Shown piece after piece: positions 16,552-25,972 of a DNA stretch of 64,000 nucleotides. Within the stretch, counting starts at the first letter, position 1. The number at the start of each line of letters is the position of its first letter. The position numbers and the translations under genes are program-made. Source of the stretch: Pseudomonas moraviensis (lineage in GTDB: Bacteria > Pseudomonadota > Gammaproteobacteria > Pseudomonadales > Pseudomonadaceae). Below the pieces are notes generated by a model, which was not told the origin of the DNA, searched no databases, and saw only the letters and a list, made by a program, of their open reading frames with translations. Location: positions 2,790,001 to 2,854,000 of the forward strand of contig NZ_LT629788.1 of the NCBI RefSeq assembly GCF_900105805.1, written 5' to 3'.

Positions 16552-17037
16552 TCAGTCCTGGTCATTCTCGTCGCGCAGTTCATGGGTGGGAGGCAAGCAT
16601 CCCTCACTGCCGGCCTCGGGGTGGATCCGCAGCTCGAAGGAGTAGTCGCCCAGCGTGCCGGACATGCCGCGTCGAGCTGCGCAGTCAGTCATCGAGCCCG
16701 CATCGATCTGTGCCTGCACTTCGTAGAGCGCCATTTCCAGCAGTTTGCGCAAGTGTTCAGGGCTTTGAGCGCTGGCGTGCAATTGCAGGTCGTACTGGCC
16801 GGCCCTCGGTTCAGCGGCGGGCTGGTCCTGCACCGCGACCGGCTGCGCCGTTTCTTCGACCGCGTTGAACACGGTCGAAGCCGCCAGAATCGCGGCGTGC
16901 TCTTCATCCATCAGGTCGAGCAAGCGCGACAGCTCCAGGGTTCGCTCGGGCTGTTCCCGCATCTGTTCCTTGACTTCCAGACGACGCAACTGCCATTCGC
17001 GCAGTTTTTCCCGAGTCAGATCGTCAATTTCACCCAC
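16552..17037 (-). CDS. Hypothetical protein, partner of the adjacent helicase
   Basis: 161 residues if started at the GTG at 17037, which has GAGAGG eight bases upstream; the frame is open to a GTG at 17076 without a ribosome-binding site. The first 60 residues are highly charged and helical (LTREKLREWQLRRLEVKEQM), probably a coiled coil. A Pro/Ala/Gln-rich stretch follows, then a short mixed domain and an acidic end. No signal or membrane segment is seen, and I recognise no family. It is the first gene of the likely two-gene unit with the helicase. Confidence 0.65.
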   Translation of the reverse strand: MGEIDDLTREKLREWQLRRLEVKEQMREQPERTLELSRLLDLMDEEHAAILAASTVFNAVEETAQPVAVQDQPAAEPRAGQYDLQLHASAQSPEHLRKLLEMALYEVQAQIDAGSMTDCAARRGMSGTLGDYSFELRIHPEAGSEGCLPPTHELRDENDQD

Positions 17038-17173
17038 TTGCCTTACCTCTCGATGCCAGGCGAGGGAGTATGCCACTGTTCAGCTTCGACAGCCGCACGG
17101 CCAACGGGACGCTGCGCTGCTGATCTGAGCGTTTCTGATAGCGGATCAACGCCAAAAGCCAAATCACAGGCAT

Positions 17174-17206
17174 AAAAAAACCGCAGTGGGCGAAACCCAT
17201 GCAGTT
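17174..17206 (-). terminator. Intrinsic terminator of the 4.5S RNA gene
   Basis: Read on the minus strand: AACTGCATGGG, loop TTTCG, CCCACTGCGGTT, then a run of T. Eleven pairs with one bulged C. It lies about 30 bases past the 3' end of the mature RNA. Confidence 0.8.
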
Positions 17207-17235
17207 CTGTCTGAAGCCTTCGATGGTTCGTTAAG

Positions 17236-17335
17236 GTGGTGCCCCCACCAGCCACACCCCGGCACACAATGTTCCCGCTGTGGCTGCTTCCTTCCGGATC
17301 TGACCAGGTTCACGGGTAATCGTTGCGGGGGGACC
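17236..17335 (-). ncRNA. ffs: Signal recognition particle RNA (4.5S RNA)
   Basis: On the minus strand the sequence starts GGTCCCCCCGCAACGATTAC, contains the universal SRP loop GGTCAGATCCGGAAGGAAGC, and ends in GGTGGGGGCACCACC, which pairs with the 5' end. This is the small bacterial SRP RNA, a single hairpin of about 100 bases that binds Ffh and targets nascent membrane proteins. The ends are estimated from the terminal pairing (within about 3 bases). Confidence 0.95.
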
Positions 17336-17379
17336 GATGGGGTCACCATAACGACGCTTGCCTGTCGGCGAGCCGCGCC

Positions 17380-17407
17380 ATTGTACCTGTCTGAGATGAA
17401 GTTACAA
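17380..17407 (-). promoter_or_regulatory. Sigma-70 promoter of ffs
   Basis: On the minus strand: -35 TTGTAA (17402-17407), 16-base spacer, -10 TACAAT (17380-17385). Transcription would start near 17373, leaving a 5' leader of roughly 38 bases that would be removed, as is normal for 4.5S RNA. Confidence 0.7.
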
Positions 17408-17449
17408 CCGTTGGTTGCAGATTAAAAATATGAACGGGTTCAAGGACAT

Positions 17450-17479
17450 AAAGATCGCAGCCTTCGGCGGCTCCTACAG
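17450..17479. repeat. Half unit of the AAAAGATCGCAGCC repeat family
   Basis: AAAGATCGCAGCCTTCGGCG followed by GCTCCTACAGG, without an inverted partner. The stop codon of the following metallopeptidase gene (17474-17476) lies inside it. Confidence 0.8.
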
Positions 17480-18637
17480 GGCCAGAACTTCGTCTGCACG
17501 ACCGCCCGCCTGCTGGATCACCAGATGAATGAAGTGCAGCTTGGCGATCGCCGCGGCCGGCAGTACGAACGGATAGAAATCCGGCTGGCCCATGCTGCGC
17601 GACAGTTCGTTGAGCATGCCGGCCAGTTCGATCCATGCGTTGACGAATGACAGGAACGCGCTCCCGCCGGGGTGCTCCGGGTCGTACAGGGTGCTGGTCG
17701 GAAACGGCTGGTAATCGAAGTCCATTTCCCGCGCGCTCATGCCGAAACCCAGCGCAGTGTCTACGGCGTCCATCATGTGCAGGTAATGCGCCCAGGTTTC
17801 CGCCCAGTCTTCCCACGGGTGCATGGTCGCGTAGGCACTGACGTAATGCTGCGGCCAGTCCAGCGGTGCGCCTTGCTGATAATGCCGGTCCAGCGCCTCG
17901 GCGTAACTGGCGCGCTCGTCGCCGAACAGGTTGCGGAATGCGCCGAGCCAGGGGCCGTTGGCGATCAGGCGATCCCAGTAATAGTGCCCGACCTCATGGC
18001 GAAAATGCCCGAGCAGCGTGCGATAGGGCTCGTGCATCTGCGCCCTGACCTGCTCGCGATGGGCATCGTCGGCTTCCTGGATGTCGAGAGTGATCAGACC
18101 GTTGGCATGACCGGTCATTGGTGCGTTGCCTTGCAGGTCGACTCCGATGAAGTCGAACGCCAGCCCGGTTTCTTCATCCACGGTTTTCGCGATCACCGGC
18201 AGGCCGAGGGTGATCAATTGCGCGACCAGTCGACGCTTGGCGATCTCGACCTTGCGCCAGCGCTCGGGGTTTTCCGGGACGGACAGGTCGGGGATGGTGC
18301 GGTTGAGGCTGCAAGCGATGCACAAGGTGTCGTGATCGTTGGCCGGCAGCAGCCAGTTGCAGGCGGCGGGCATGTCGAGGTTGGCGCAGCGGCGGAACAG
18401 GCCGGCGTCGGGATCGACGTCGAGTGTCCAGGTGCCCTCTTCCGGCCCAGGCTGCAGCGAGGTCAGGCGACTTTGTTCAGGTTGATAACCGAGCAAGGCG
18501 TTACAGGCCAGGCACTGACTGTTGCGAAAGAACAGCGACTGGCCACAACGGCACGGCCAGACTTTGCTGTTGCGTGAGGATCCGGCCACGAACGGCGCGA
18601 TGATGCGGGAACTGAGCTGCTCGAAAAAGCGGTGCAT
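17474..18637 (-). CDS. Putative zinc-binding metallopeptidase with N-terminal zinc ribbon
   Basis: 387 residues. The N-terminal zinc ribbon has two Cys pairs (CRCGQ and CLAC, about residues 29-45). Further on is HFRHEVGHYYWDRL (about 215-228), an HExGH metalloprotease motif. This matches the bacterial family often annotated as putative zinc-binding metallopeptidase (DUF2248-like). No signal peptide is present, so it should be cytoplasmic. The substrate is unknown. The final codons and stop lie in a palindromic half-repeat, so the C-terminus may have been reset by insertion of that element. Confidence 0.88.
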   Translation of the reverse strand: MHRFFEQLSSRIIAPFVAGSSRNSKVWPCRCGQSLFFRNSQCLACNALLGYQPEQSRLTSLQPGPEEGTWTLDVDPDAGLFRRCANLDMPAACNWLLPANDHDTLCIACSLNRTIPDLSVPENPERWRKVEIAKRRLVAQLITLGLPVIAKTVDEETGLAFDFIGVDLQGNAPMTGHANGLITLDIQEADDAHREQVRAQMHEPYRTLLGHFRHEVGHYYWDRLIANGPWLGAFRNLFGDERASYAEALDRHYQQGAPLDWPQHYVSAYATMHPWEDWAETWAHYLHMMDAVDTALGFGMSAREMDFDYQPFPTSTLYDPEHPGGSAFLSFVNAWIELAGMLNELSRSMGQPDFYPFVLPAAAIAKLHFIHLVIQQAGGRADEVLAL

Positions 18638-18728
18638 GGCGATCTCTCCCTGGGACTGGCCAAGACTAGATCATCCTCAAGACAACATCGTTCCCGAATA
18701 CCGCGCGCTACCCGATGACACCGCCGTT

Positions 18729-18837
18729 GGGGCGAGGGAGCTTGCTCCCGCTCGGTCGCAAATCCATCATCCGCGGTTTGCCTGCAAGGGTTTGGGGCTG
18801 CTCCGCAGCCCAGCGGGAGCAAGCTCCCTCGCCACAA
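18729..18837. repeat. REPIN, GGCGAGGGAGCTTGCTCCCGCT type (copy 1 of 2)
   Basis: GGCGAGGGAGCTTGCTCCCG and its inverse CGGGAGCAAGCTCCCTCGCC enclose about 60 bases. It lies between ligA and the metallopeptidase gene. A second copy is at 21286-21380. Confidence 0.9.
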
Positions 18838-18851
18838 GAGCGGCGCATCCC

Positions 18852-21209
18852 TTACACAGTGACGCCGTGGGTTTTGAGGAAGGCGATAAACGCTTCTTCG
18901 TCCATGACCTTGACCCCGAGTTCATTGGCCTTGGTCAGTTTCGAGCCGGCACCGGGGCCTGCGACCACGCAATGGGTTTTCGCCGACACGGAACCGGCAA
19001 CCTTGGCACCAAGGCTTTCCAGATGATCCTTGGCCACATCCCGGCTCATCAGTTCGACCTTGCCGGTCAGCACCCAGGTTTCGCCGGACAATGGCAAACC
19101 TTCAACGACTTTCTTCTCGCTCTGCCAATGCATGCCGAAATTGCGCAGTTGTTGCTCAGACTGCTCGGCGAGTTGGCGATTCTCGGGCGAGGCGAAGAAC
19201 TCGCGCACCGAGTTGGCCTGCTTCTCCGGCAGCGCCTGACGCATGTCCAGCCAGTCAGCGTTCATCACCGCTTCCAGCGAACCAAAGCGGTCCGCCAGTT
19301 TCTGTGCACCACCGGGGCCGACGAAAGGAATGTGCAGCTTGTCGAGCAAGCCGCCCAGCGTGGTACTGGCGGCGAACTCCGCGCCCAACTCCCCTTGGTC
19401 CTGAATCTGCAAACCATGGCCGAGCAATTCGCTGATGACCTGCTGGTTGTGCGCATCCTCGAAGAAGCTGTGAATCTCGTGCGCCACTTCCAGACCGACA
19501 TCCGGCAGGTAGGTCAGCACGTGCGGCAAGGCCTGTTGCACGCGCTCCAGCGAACCCAGAGAACGTGCCAGCACCTTGGCTGTTTCTTCGCCGACATCGG
19601 GAATGCCGAGGGCGTAGATGAAACGTGCCAGGCTCGGTTGCTTGCTGTCTTCGATGGCTTTCAGCAGCTTGTTGCTCGAGACTTCGGCAAAGCCTTCCAG
19701 ATCGACGATGTCATCGAACTTCAGCGCATACAGATCGGCTGGCGAACTGACCAGACCTTCGTCGACCAGTTGCTCGACGCTTTTGTCGCCCAGACCTTCG
19801 ATGTCCATGGCCCGGCGCGAAACGAAGTGAATGATCGCCTGCTTGAGTTGCGCGCCACAGGCCAATCGGCCGACGCAGCGATACACCGCGCCTTCGCTGA
19901 AGGTTTCCTTGCCCTTGCTGCGCTTGACCAGTTGCGTGCGTTCGACATGCGAGCCGCACACCGGGCAGCTTTCAGGGATGGCGACCGGGCGCGCGTTATC
20001 AGGACGACGCTCGGTGACCACCTGCACCACTTGCGGAATCACATCGCCGGCGCGGCGAATGATCACCGTGTCGCCGATCATCAGGCCCAGACGTGCCACT
20101 TCGTCCATGTTGTGCAATGTGGCGTTGGCCACGGTGACGCCGGCGACTTTCACCGGTTTCAGACGCGCCACCGGAGTCACCGCACCGGTGCGGCCGACCT
20201 GGAATTCAACGTCGAGCAGCTCGGTGAGTTCTTCCATCGCCGGGAATTTATGCGCGATCGCCCAGCGCGGTTCGCGGGCGCGGAAGCCCAGTTCACGCTG
20301 GTCGGCAATGCTGTTGACCTTGAACACCACGCCGTCGATTTCATAAGCGAGTGCATTACGCCGTGCGCCGATGTCGTGGTAGTACTCCAGGCACTCGTCG
20401 ATGCCCTTGGCCAGCTTCAGTTCGTGACTGATCGGCATGCCCCACTTCTGCAACTGCTTGAGGTTGCCGATGTGGGTGTCGGAAATGTCGTGGGACACCT
20501 GACCGATGCCGTAGCAGCAGAATTCCAGCGGCCGGTTGGCGGTGATCTTCGAATCGAGCTGGCGCAGACTGCCCGCAGCAGCGTTGCGCGGGTTGGCGAA
20601 GGTCTTGCCGCCGATCTCCAGTTGCGAGGCGTTGAGTCGCTCGAAACCGGCCTTGGACATGAACACTTCACCGCGCACTTCCAGCGTCGCCGGCCAGCCG
20701 TCGCCATGCAGCTTCAGAGGAATGTTGCGCACCGTGCGCACGTTGACACTGATGTCTTCGCCAGTGGTGCCATCGCCTCGGGTGGCACCCCGCACCAGCA
20801 GACCGTCCTGATACAGCAGGCTGACCGCCAGGCCATCGAGCTTCGGCTCGCAGCTGTATTCCACCGCCGCGCCGCCACCAAACAGATCGCCAGCCGGCAC
20901 GTCGAGGCCTTCGTTGACCCGGCGATCGAACTCGCGCATGTCGGATTCTTCGAAGGCGTTGCCGAGGCTGAGCATCGGAATTTCGTGACGCACCTGAGTG
21001 AACGCAGTCAGCGCCATGCTGCCGACGCGCTGGGTCGGCGAGTCGCTGGTGATCAGTTCCGGGTTGGCTGCTTCCAGTGCCTTGAGCTCGTGGAACAAGC
21101 GGTCGTACTCGGCGTCCGGAATGCTCGGTTCGTCGAGAACATGGTAGCGATAGTTGTGCTGATCCAGCTCAGCGCGCAGCTCTAGAATGCGGGTTTTGGC
21201 GGCGGTCAT
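18852..21209 (-). CDS. ligA: NAD-dependent DNA ligase
   Basis: 785 residues from the ATG at 21209 (GAGAG upstream; the frame extends to 21230). The adenylation site is KLDG with K123. An OB fold follows, then a four-Cys zinc finger (CPVCGSH ... CVGRLACG), helix-hairpin-helix repeats and a C-terminal BRCT domain (GLPLSGETWVLTGKVELMSR). It seals nicks in replication and repair using NAD. The order smc-zipA-ligA on one strand is usual for Pseudomonas; a REPIN separates ligA from zipA. Confidence 0.97.
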   Translation of the reverse strand: MTAAKTRILELRAELDQHNYRYHVLDEPSIPDAEYDRLFHELKALEAANPELITSDSPTQRVGSMALTAFTQVRHEIPMLSLGNAFEESDMREFDRRVNEGLDVPAGDLFGGGAAVEYSCEPKLDGLAVSLLYQDGLLVRGATRGDGTTGEDISVNVRTVRNIPLKLHGDGWPATLEVRGEVFMSKAGFERLNASQLEIGGKTFANPRNAAAGSLRQLDSKITANRPLEFCCYGIGQVSHDISDTHIGNLKQLQKWGMPISHELKLAKGIDECLEYYHDIGARRNALAYEIDGVVFKVNSIADQRELGFRAREPRWAIAHKFPAMEELTELLDVEFQVGRTGAVTPVARLKPVKVAGVTVANATLHNMDEVARLGLMIGDTVIIRRAGDVIPQVVQVVTERRPDNARPVAIPESCPVCGSHVERTQLVKRSKGKETFSEGAVYRCVGRLACGAQLKQAIIHFVSRRAMDIEGLGDKSVEQLVDEGLVSSPADLYALKFDDIVDLEGFAEVSSNKLLKAIEDSKQPSLARFIYALGIPDVGEETAKVLARSLGSLERVQQALPHVLTYLPDVGLEVAHEIHSFFEDAHNQQVISELLGHGLQIQDQGELGAEFAASTTLGGLLDKLHIPFVGPGGAQKLADRFGSLEAVMNADWLDMRQALPEKQANSVREFFASPENRQLAEQSEQQLRNFGMHWQSEKKVVEGLPLSGETWVLTGKVELMSRDVAKDHLESLGAKVAGSVSAKTHCVVAGPGAGSKLTKANELGVKVMDEEAFIAFLKTHGVTV

Positions 21210-21285
21210 GGGTGTTCTCTCACAAAGCAAAAGAGCAGCCGAGGCTGCTCCAGTGTCTAATCATAGTCGCTCAAGGTGGTAGACC

Positions 21286-21380
21286 TTGTGGCGAGGGAGC
21301 TTGCTCCCGCTCGGTGGCGAAGCCGCCGTAAATTTGGGGTCGCTTCGCAACCCAGCGGGAGCAAGCTCCCTCGCCACAAC
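21286..21380. repeat. REPIN, GGCGAGGGAGCTTGCTCCCGCT type (copy 2 of 2)
   Basis: GTGGCGAGGGAGCTTGCTCC and its inverse enclose about 45 bases in the zipA-ligA gap. Confidence 0.9.
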
Positions 21381-21392
21381 TGCGCTCTGGCC

Positions 21393-22256
21393 TTAGCGCT
21401 TCTGGGTCAATGCGCGGCGTTCGAACTCGACGATGCGCTGACGGTAGTGCTCGATCGTCTGCGCGGTCAGCACGCTGCGCTGGTCATCTTTCAGTTCGCC
21501 GTTCAGCTCCTGGGACAGCTTGCGTGCTGCCGCGACCATAACGTCGAAAGCCTGTTTCGGATGACGCGGGCCTGGCAGACCGAGGAAGAAGCTCACCGCC
21601 GGAGTGCTGAAATGGTCGATGTCGTCCAGATCGAAAATGCCCGGCTTGACCGCGTTGGCCATGGAGAACAGCACTTCACCGTTGCCAGCCATGCTTTCGT
21701 GGCGGTGGAAAATATCCATCTCGCCAAAACGCAGACCGCTTTCGAGAATGTTCTGCAGCAGCGCCGGGCCCTTGAAGCCAGCCGGGTCGCGGCAGATCAC
21801 GCTGATCACCAGGACCTCTTCGGCTTGCGGCTGATCTTTTTCCGCCACAGCCGGTGCAGGCTTGCTGTCTTCGGCGAAATCGTCATCACGACTGCTGAAG
21901 CTCGGACCGCCGTCCAGATCGAGGTCGAGGTTCAGGTCGCCCTGCGCCGGGCCATTGCTGCCGCGCTTGCCACGTTTCGAACCGGATTCACGCGGCTCGC
22001 GGGCTTCACGGTTGGGCATGCTCACCGACGGCAGATCGTGCTCGTCCAGTTGCGGCTCCTTGTGCGTGTCCAGCACGCGGGCCGGGCCCAACAGCTCGGC
22101 GCTGGTGTCCTCGTCCGGCAGATTGGACAGGCTCCGGTCGAGACGGAATTTCAGCTTTCCCTTGCCGCCGCGCATACGGCGCCAGCCATCGAAAAGAATA
22201 CCGGCTATCACAATGATGCCGATGACGATCAGCCACTCGCGCAGACCGATTTCCAT
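21393..22256 (-). CDS. zipA: Cell division protein ZipA
   Basis: 287 residues. One N-terminal membrane helix (LREWLIVIGIIVIAGILFDG, residues 4-23) is followed by a basic stretch, a long polar linker rich in Asp, Glu and Pro, and a C-terminal FtsZ-binding domain of about 130 residues beginning near VLVISVICRD. ZipA tethers the FtsZ ring to the inner membrane. It lies downstream of smc in the same direction. Confidence 0.95.
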   Translation of the reverse strand: MEIGLREWLIVIGIIVIAGILFDGWRRMRGGKGKLKFRLDRSLSNLPDEDTSAELLGPARVLDTHKEPQLDEHDLPSVSMPNREAREPRESGSKRGKRGSNGPAQGDLNLDLDLDGGPSFSSRDDDFAEDSKPAPAVAEKDQPQAEEVLVISVICRDPAGFKGPALLQNILESGLRFGEMDIFHRHESMAGNGEVLFSMANAVKPGIFDLDDIDHFSTPAVSFFLGLPGPRHPKQAFDVMVAAARKLSQELNGELKDDQRSVLTAQTIEHYRQRIVEFERRALTQKR

Positions 22257-22404
22257 GTAATCCCGTGCCTCTATAAAAAATGCTGAAAAATAAGGGGTTT
22301 ACACTGCGTAAACCGCTTTAAAACGTGGCGCCAACTCTATGTTCTGACAGGCGTTTTGCCCACGTATACGAAAAATTGACATTAAACTAGCACGATCAAA
22401 GGCT

Positions 22405-22475
22405 TCGCAGCTACAAGCTTTAAGCTCCAAGCCACAAGCCGTCCACCTGCAGCCTGGAGCTTGTCACTTGCAGCA
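22405..22475. repeat. Imperfect inverted repeat, GCTACAAGCTTTAAGCTCCA type
   Basis: GCAGCTACAAGCTTTAAGCT and later GCCTGGAGCTTGTCACTTGC form an imperfect inverted pair in the gap between smc and zipA. It resembles another low-complexity dispersed repeat seen in Pseudomonas genomes; only one copy is in this window. The rest of 22257-22404 holds no gene I can support. Confidence 0.5.
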
Positions 22476-22481
22476 CCGCCG

Positions 22482-25400
22482 CTAGGCGTCCACCATCGCC
22501 ATCGCCTCCTCGACATCCACCGCCACCAGCCGCGAACAACCCGGTTCATGCATGGTCACGCCCATCAACTGCTCGGCCATTTCCATGGCGATCTTGTTGT
22601 GGGTGATGTAGATGAACTGCACGGTCTGCGACATCTCTTTGACCAGCCGTGCGTAGCGTCCAACGTTAGCGTCATCCAGTGGCGCGTCAACCTCGTCGAG
22701 CATGCAGAACGGCGCCGGATTCAACTTGAAGATGGCAAAAACCAGGGCCAGTGCCGTCAGGGCTTTTTCGCCACCGGAGAGCAAATGGATGGTGCTGTTC
22801 TTCTTCCCGGGCGGCTGCGCCATGATCGTCACCCCTGTATCGAGTAGATCTTCGCCCGTCAGTTCCAAATACGCCCGTCCACCACCGAAAACTTTTGGAA
22901 AAAGTGCCTGTAATCCACCGTTGATCTGATCAAAGGTATCTTTGAAACGATTGCGGGTTTCCTTGTCGATCTTGCGAATGACGTTTTCCAGGGTCTCCAA
23001 CGCCTCGACCAGATCGGCGTCCTGCGCATCCAGATAACGTTTACGCTCCGATTGTTGCGTGTATTCATCGATGGCCGCGAGGTTGATCGCGCCCAGGCGC
23101 TGAATCCGCGCGTTGATGCGTTCGAGTTCTTCTTCGGCTTCGCGTTCACTGGCTTGCGCCGTCAATGTCGCGAGCACGCCGTTGAGATCGTAGCCATCTT
23201 CAAGCAATTGGTCCTGCAAGGCCTTGCGGCGCACGGTCAGGGCTTGCCACTCCATGCGCTGCTGTTCGAGCTGGCCGCGAATCAGCTGCGATTGCTGTTC
23301 GGCCTGGGTCCGGCGTTTTTCCGCATCGCGCAATTCGCGATCGGCGTCTTCCAGGGCGATCTGCGCAGTCTTGAGTTCTTCGTCGACGGTCATGCGCTTG
23401 TCGAGCAACTCTTCGAGTTTGAGGCGCAGCTCTTCCAGCGGCGCCTCGCCCTCCTCCAGATTCAGACTCAACTGTTCGCGCTTCTCAGTCAGGCGCTCGG
23501 CCTGCATTTCCAGACGCTCCAGCGCCTGACGCGTGGAGTCATGCTGGGCGCGCAACGAGCCGAGACGCACGGCCAGTTGATGGGCGTGATCCTTGTGCTG
23601 CCGCGCTTCCTGACGCACGCGATCAAGGCGCTCGCGCAGGCTGTCGCGCTGGGCCAGCAGTAACTCGCGCTGTTCGGTGTCCAGCGCCATGGCGTCCAGC
23701 GCTTCCTGCAAATTCATGCGCGCTTCGCCGACCTGTTCGTGCTCAAGCTCGCGCTGTTCGGCGAGTTCGACCAGTTCTTCATCAAGACGGGTGCGACGCA
23801 ATGTCAGCTGTTCGGCCTTGGCTTTGCCGGCGGACAGCTGCGCTTTCAATTCGCCTTGCTGGCGCGCTTCGTCTTGCAGCAAACGACGCAAATGTTCGCG
23901 GCCGTTTTCCTGCTGGCGCTGTTGCGCACGCAAGGTTTGCAGACGGGTTTCCATGGCCTCGACCGTGGCTTCGCGTTCTTCGCGCTCCAGTTGCAGGTCT
24001 TCGATTTCCTGGCCACGGGCGAGCATGCCGCTTTCCGCTTCGCTGGCGCGACGTACACGCAAGAAGTGCCGACCGACCCAATAGCCATCGCGACTGATCA
24101 GGCTTTGCCCGGCACTCAACTGACCGCGCAACGCCAGCGCTTGCTCAAGGCTGTCGACCGGTTTGACCTGACCAAGCCACGGCGACAGATCGATCTGCGC
24201 CTCGACTTTATCCAACAGGCTGCCCGCCACTCGCACGCCATCGCTGGCCGGGCTGAGCAGACGCAAATCGCCTTGGGTGAAACCGGACAAATCAAAACCG
24301 CTGAAGTCGTCGACCAGCACCGCTTGCAGATCGGCGCCAAGCACGGTTTCCACCGCCAGCTCCCAACCCGCCTCGACCTTCAGGCCTTCGGCCAGACGCG
24401 GACGCTCGGCGAGGTTGTGTTCCTTCAACCATTCGGCGGTGCCGGTGCCCGGGTCGAGCGCGGCCTGCTGCAAGGCTTCCAGCGATGCCAAACGCCCGTT
24501 GAGCCGCTGCAGATCGCCCTGCGCCTGCTGCTGGGCGGTCAACGCCTGCTGCAATTCCTGACGCAGTTGTTCGAGCTTTTCGACCTGCGCTTCTTCGCTG
24601 GTCTGCAAATCTTCCAGGGTCGCTTCGGACTCGGCGAGCTGCTCGTTGAGCGCCATGATCGCCGCATCTTCCGGATCGGCTGATAGCAACGCACGTTCTT
24701 CGCCGAGGCGTTTCTGCCGGTCGGCCAAGCGCTCCATGCTGCTTTCCAGCTGCTGGATCCGCGACTGTTGCACTTCGGCCTGACGGCGCGGTTCGGCAGC
24801 CGTCAGGTTGAAGGCGTCCCACTGCTCCTGCCAGCCGTGCATGGTGGTTTCGGCTTCTTCAAGCGCAGCGGCGGCTTCTTCGGCGGCGGCGCTGGTGACT
24901 TCCTGCTCGGGGGTGAGCATGTCCAGCTCTTCACCGAGAGTCAGCAGCAAGGTGCGGTCGTGGCCCAGGTGCGATTCGGTTTCCAGACGCGCGCGTTCGG
25001 CTTCTTTCAGATCGTCCTGCAACTGGCGCAGACGCTGCTGGCCGTGCTGAATGCTCTGCTCGACCCGGGCGATGTCACCGCCGACCGAATAGAAACGTCC
25101 CTGCACCAGATTGAAGCGCTCGGACAAATCGTGGTGACCGTCGCGCAGGCGTTCAATGGCCGCGTCGGCGTTACGCTGCTCGGCGACCAACGCTTCGAAG
25201 CTGACTTCCTGGTTGCCAATGATCGACTCGCGCTGGCCGACCTGCTCGTTGAGATCCTGCCAGCGCAGGGCCGACAGTTGCGCCTTGAGCTGACGCTCTT
25301 CGGCCTTGAGTTCCTGGTACTTCTTCGCCGCCTCGGCCTGACGGTGCAGACGTTCGAGCTGGCGCTCCAGCTCTTCGCGCAGGTCGGTCAGGCGTGCGAG

Positions 25401-25970
25401 GTTCTCGTGGGTGCGGCGGATGCGGTTTTCGGTTTCGCGGCGGCGCTCTTTATATTTCGAGATGCCGGCGGCTTCTTCGATGAAGTTACGCAGGTCTTCA
25501 GGCTTGGACTCGATCAGCTTGGAGATCATCCCCTGTTCGATGATCGAGTAGCTGCGCGGGCCGAGGCCGGTGCCGAGGAAGATATCGGTGATGTCGCGCC
25601 GACGGCATTTGGTGCCGTTGAGGTAATAAGTGGTCTGGCTGTCGCGGGTGACTTTGCGGCGGATGGAAATTTCCGCGTAGGCGGCGTATTCGCCGAGCAG
25701 CGTGCCGTCGGAGTTATCGAACACCAGCTCGATGCTCGCCTGACTCACCGGTTTACGGCTGGTCGAGCCGTTGAAGATGACGTCGGTCATCGACTCGCCA
25801 CGCAGGTTCTTCGCCGAACTTTCGCCCATCACCCAGCGCACGGCGTCGATGATGTTCGACTTGCCGCAACCGTTCGGCCCGACGACCGCCGCCATGTTAC
25901 TGGGGAAGTTCACCGTGGTCGGGTCGACGAAGGACTTGAACCCCGCCAGTTTGATGCACTTTAGCCGCAC
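22482..25970 (-). CDS. smc: Chromosome segregation protein SMC
   Basis: 1162 residues. Walker A GPNGCGKSNIIDAV (about 32-45) is in the N-terminal head, followed by a long coiled coil (about 170-500), a hinge near 510-650, a second coiled coil to about 1000, and a C-terminal head with the signature LLSGGEKALTALAL and Walker B CMLDEVDAPLDDANV. SMC dimers organise and separate chromosomes. The start is a GTG, two bases after the stop codon of the upstream GntR gene, so the two are probably translated together. Confidence 0.96.
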   Translation of the reverse strand: MRLKCIKLAGFKSFVDPTTVNFPSNMAAVVGPNGCGKSNIIDAVRWVMGESSAKNLRGESMTDVIFNGSTSRKPVSQASIELVFDNSDGTLLGEYAAYAEISIRRKVTRDSQTTYYLNGTKCRRRDITDIFLGTGLGPRSYSIIEQGMISKLIESKPEDLRNFIEEAAGISKYKERRRETENRIRRTHENLARLTDLREELERQLERLHRQAEAAKKYQELKAEERQLKAQLSALRWQDLNEQVGQRESIIGNQEVSFEALVAEQRNADAAIERLRDGHHDLSERFNLVQGRFYSVGGDIARVEQSIQHGQQRLRQLQDDLKEAERARLETESHLGHDRTLLLTLGEELDMLTPEQEVTSAAAEEAAAALEEAETTMHGWQEQWDAFNLTAAEPRRQAEVQQSRIQQLESSMERLADRQKRLGEERALLSADPEDAAIMALNEQLAESEATLEDLQTSEEAQVEKLEQLRQELQQALTAQQQAQGDLQRLNGRLASLEALQQAALDPGTGTAEWLKEHNLAERPRLAEGLKVEAGWELAVETVLGADLQAVLVDDFSGFDLSGFTQGDLRLLSPASDGVRVAGSLLDKVEAQIDLSPWLGQVKPVDSLEQALALRGQLSAGQSLISRDGYWVGRHFLRVRRASEAESGMLARGQEIEDLQLEREEREATVEAMETRLQTLRAQQRQQENGREHLRRLLQDEARQQGELKAQLSAGKAKAEQLTLRRTRLDEELVELAEQRELEHEQVGEARMNLQEALDAMALDTEQRELLLAQRDSLRERLDRVRQEARQHKDHAHQLAVRLGSLRAQHDSTRQALERLEMQAERLTEKREQLSLNLEEGEAPLEELRLKLEELLDKRMTVDEELKTAQIALEDADRELRDAEKRRTQAEQQSQLIRGQLEQQRMEWQALTVRRKALQDQLLEDGYDLNGVLATLTAQASEREAEEELERINARIQRLGAINLAAIDEYTQQSERKRYLDAQDADLVEALETLENVIRKIDKETRNRFKDTFDQINGGLQALFPKVFGGGRAYLELTGEDLLDTGVTIMAQPPGKKNSTIHLLSGGEKALTALALVFAIFKLNPAPFCMLDEVDAPLDDANVGRYARLVKEMSQTVQFIYITHNKIAMEMAEQLMGVTMHEPGCSRLVAVDVEEAMAMVDA

Positions 25971-25972
25971 GC

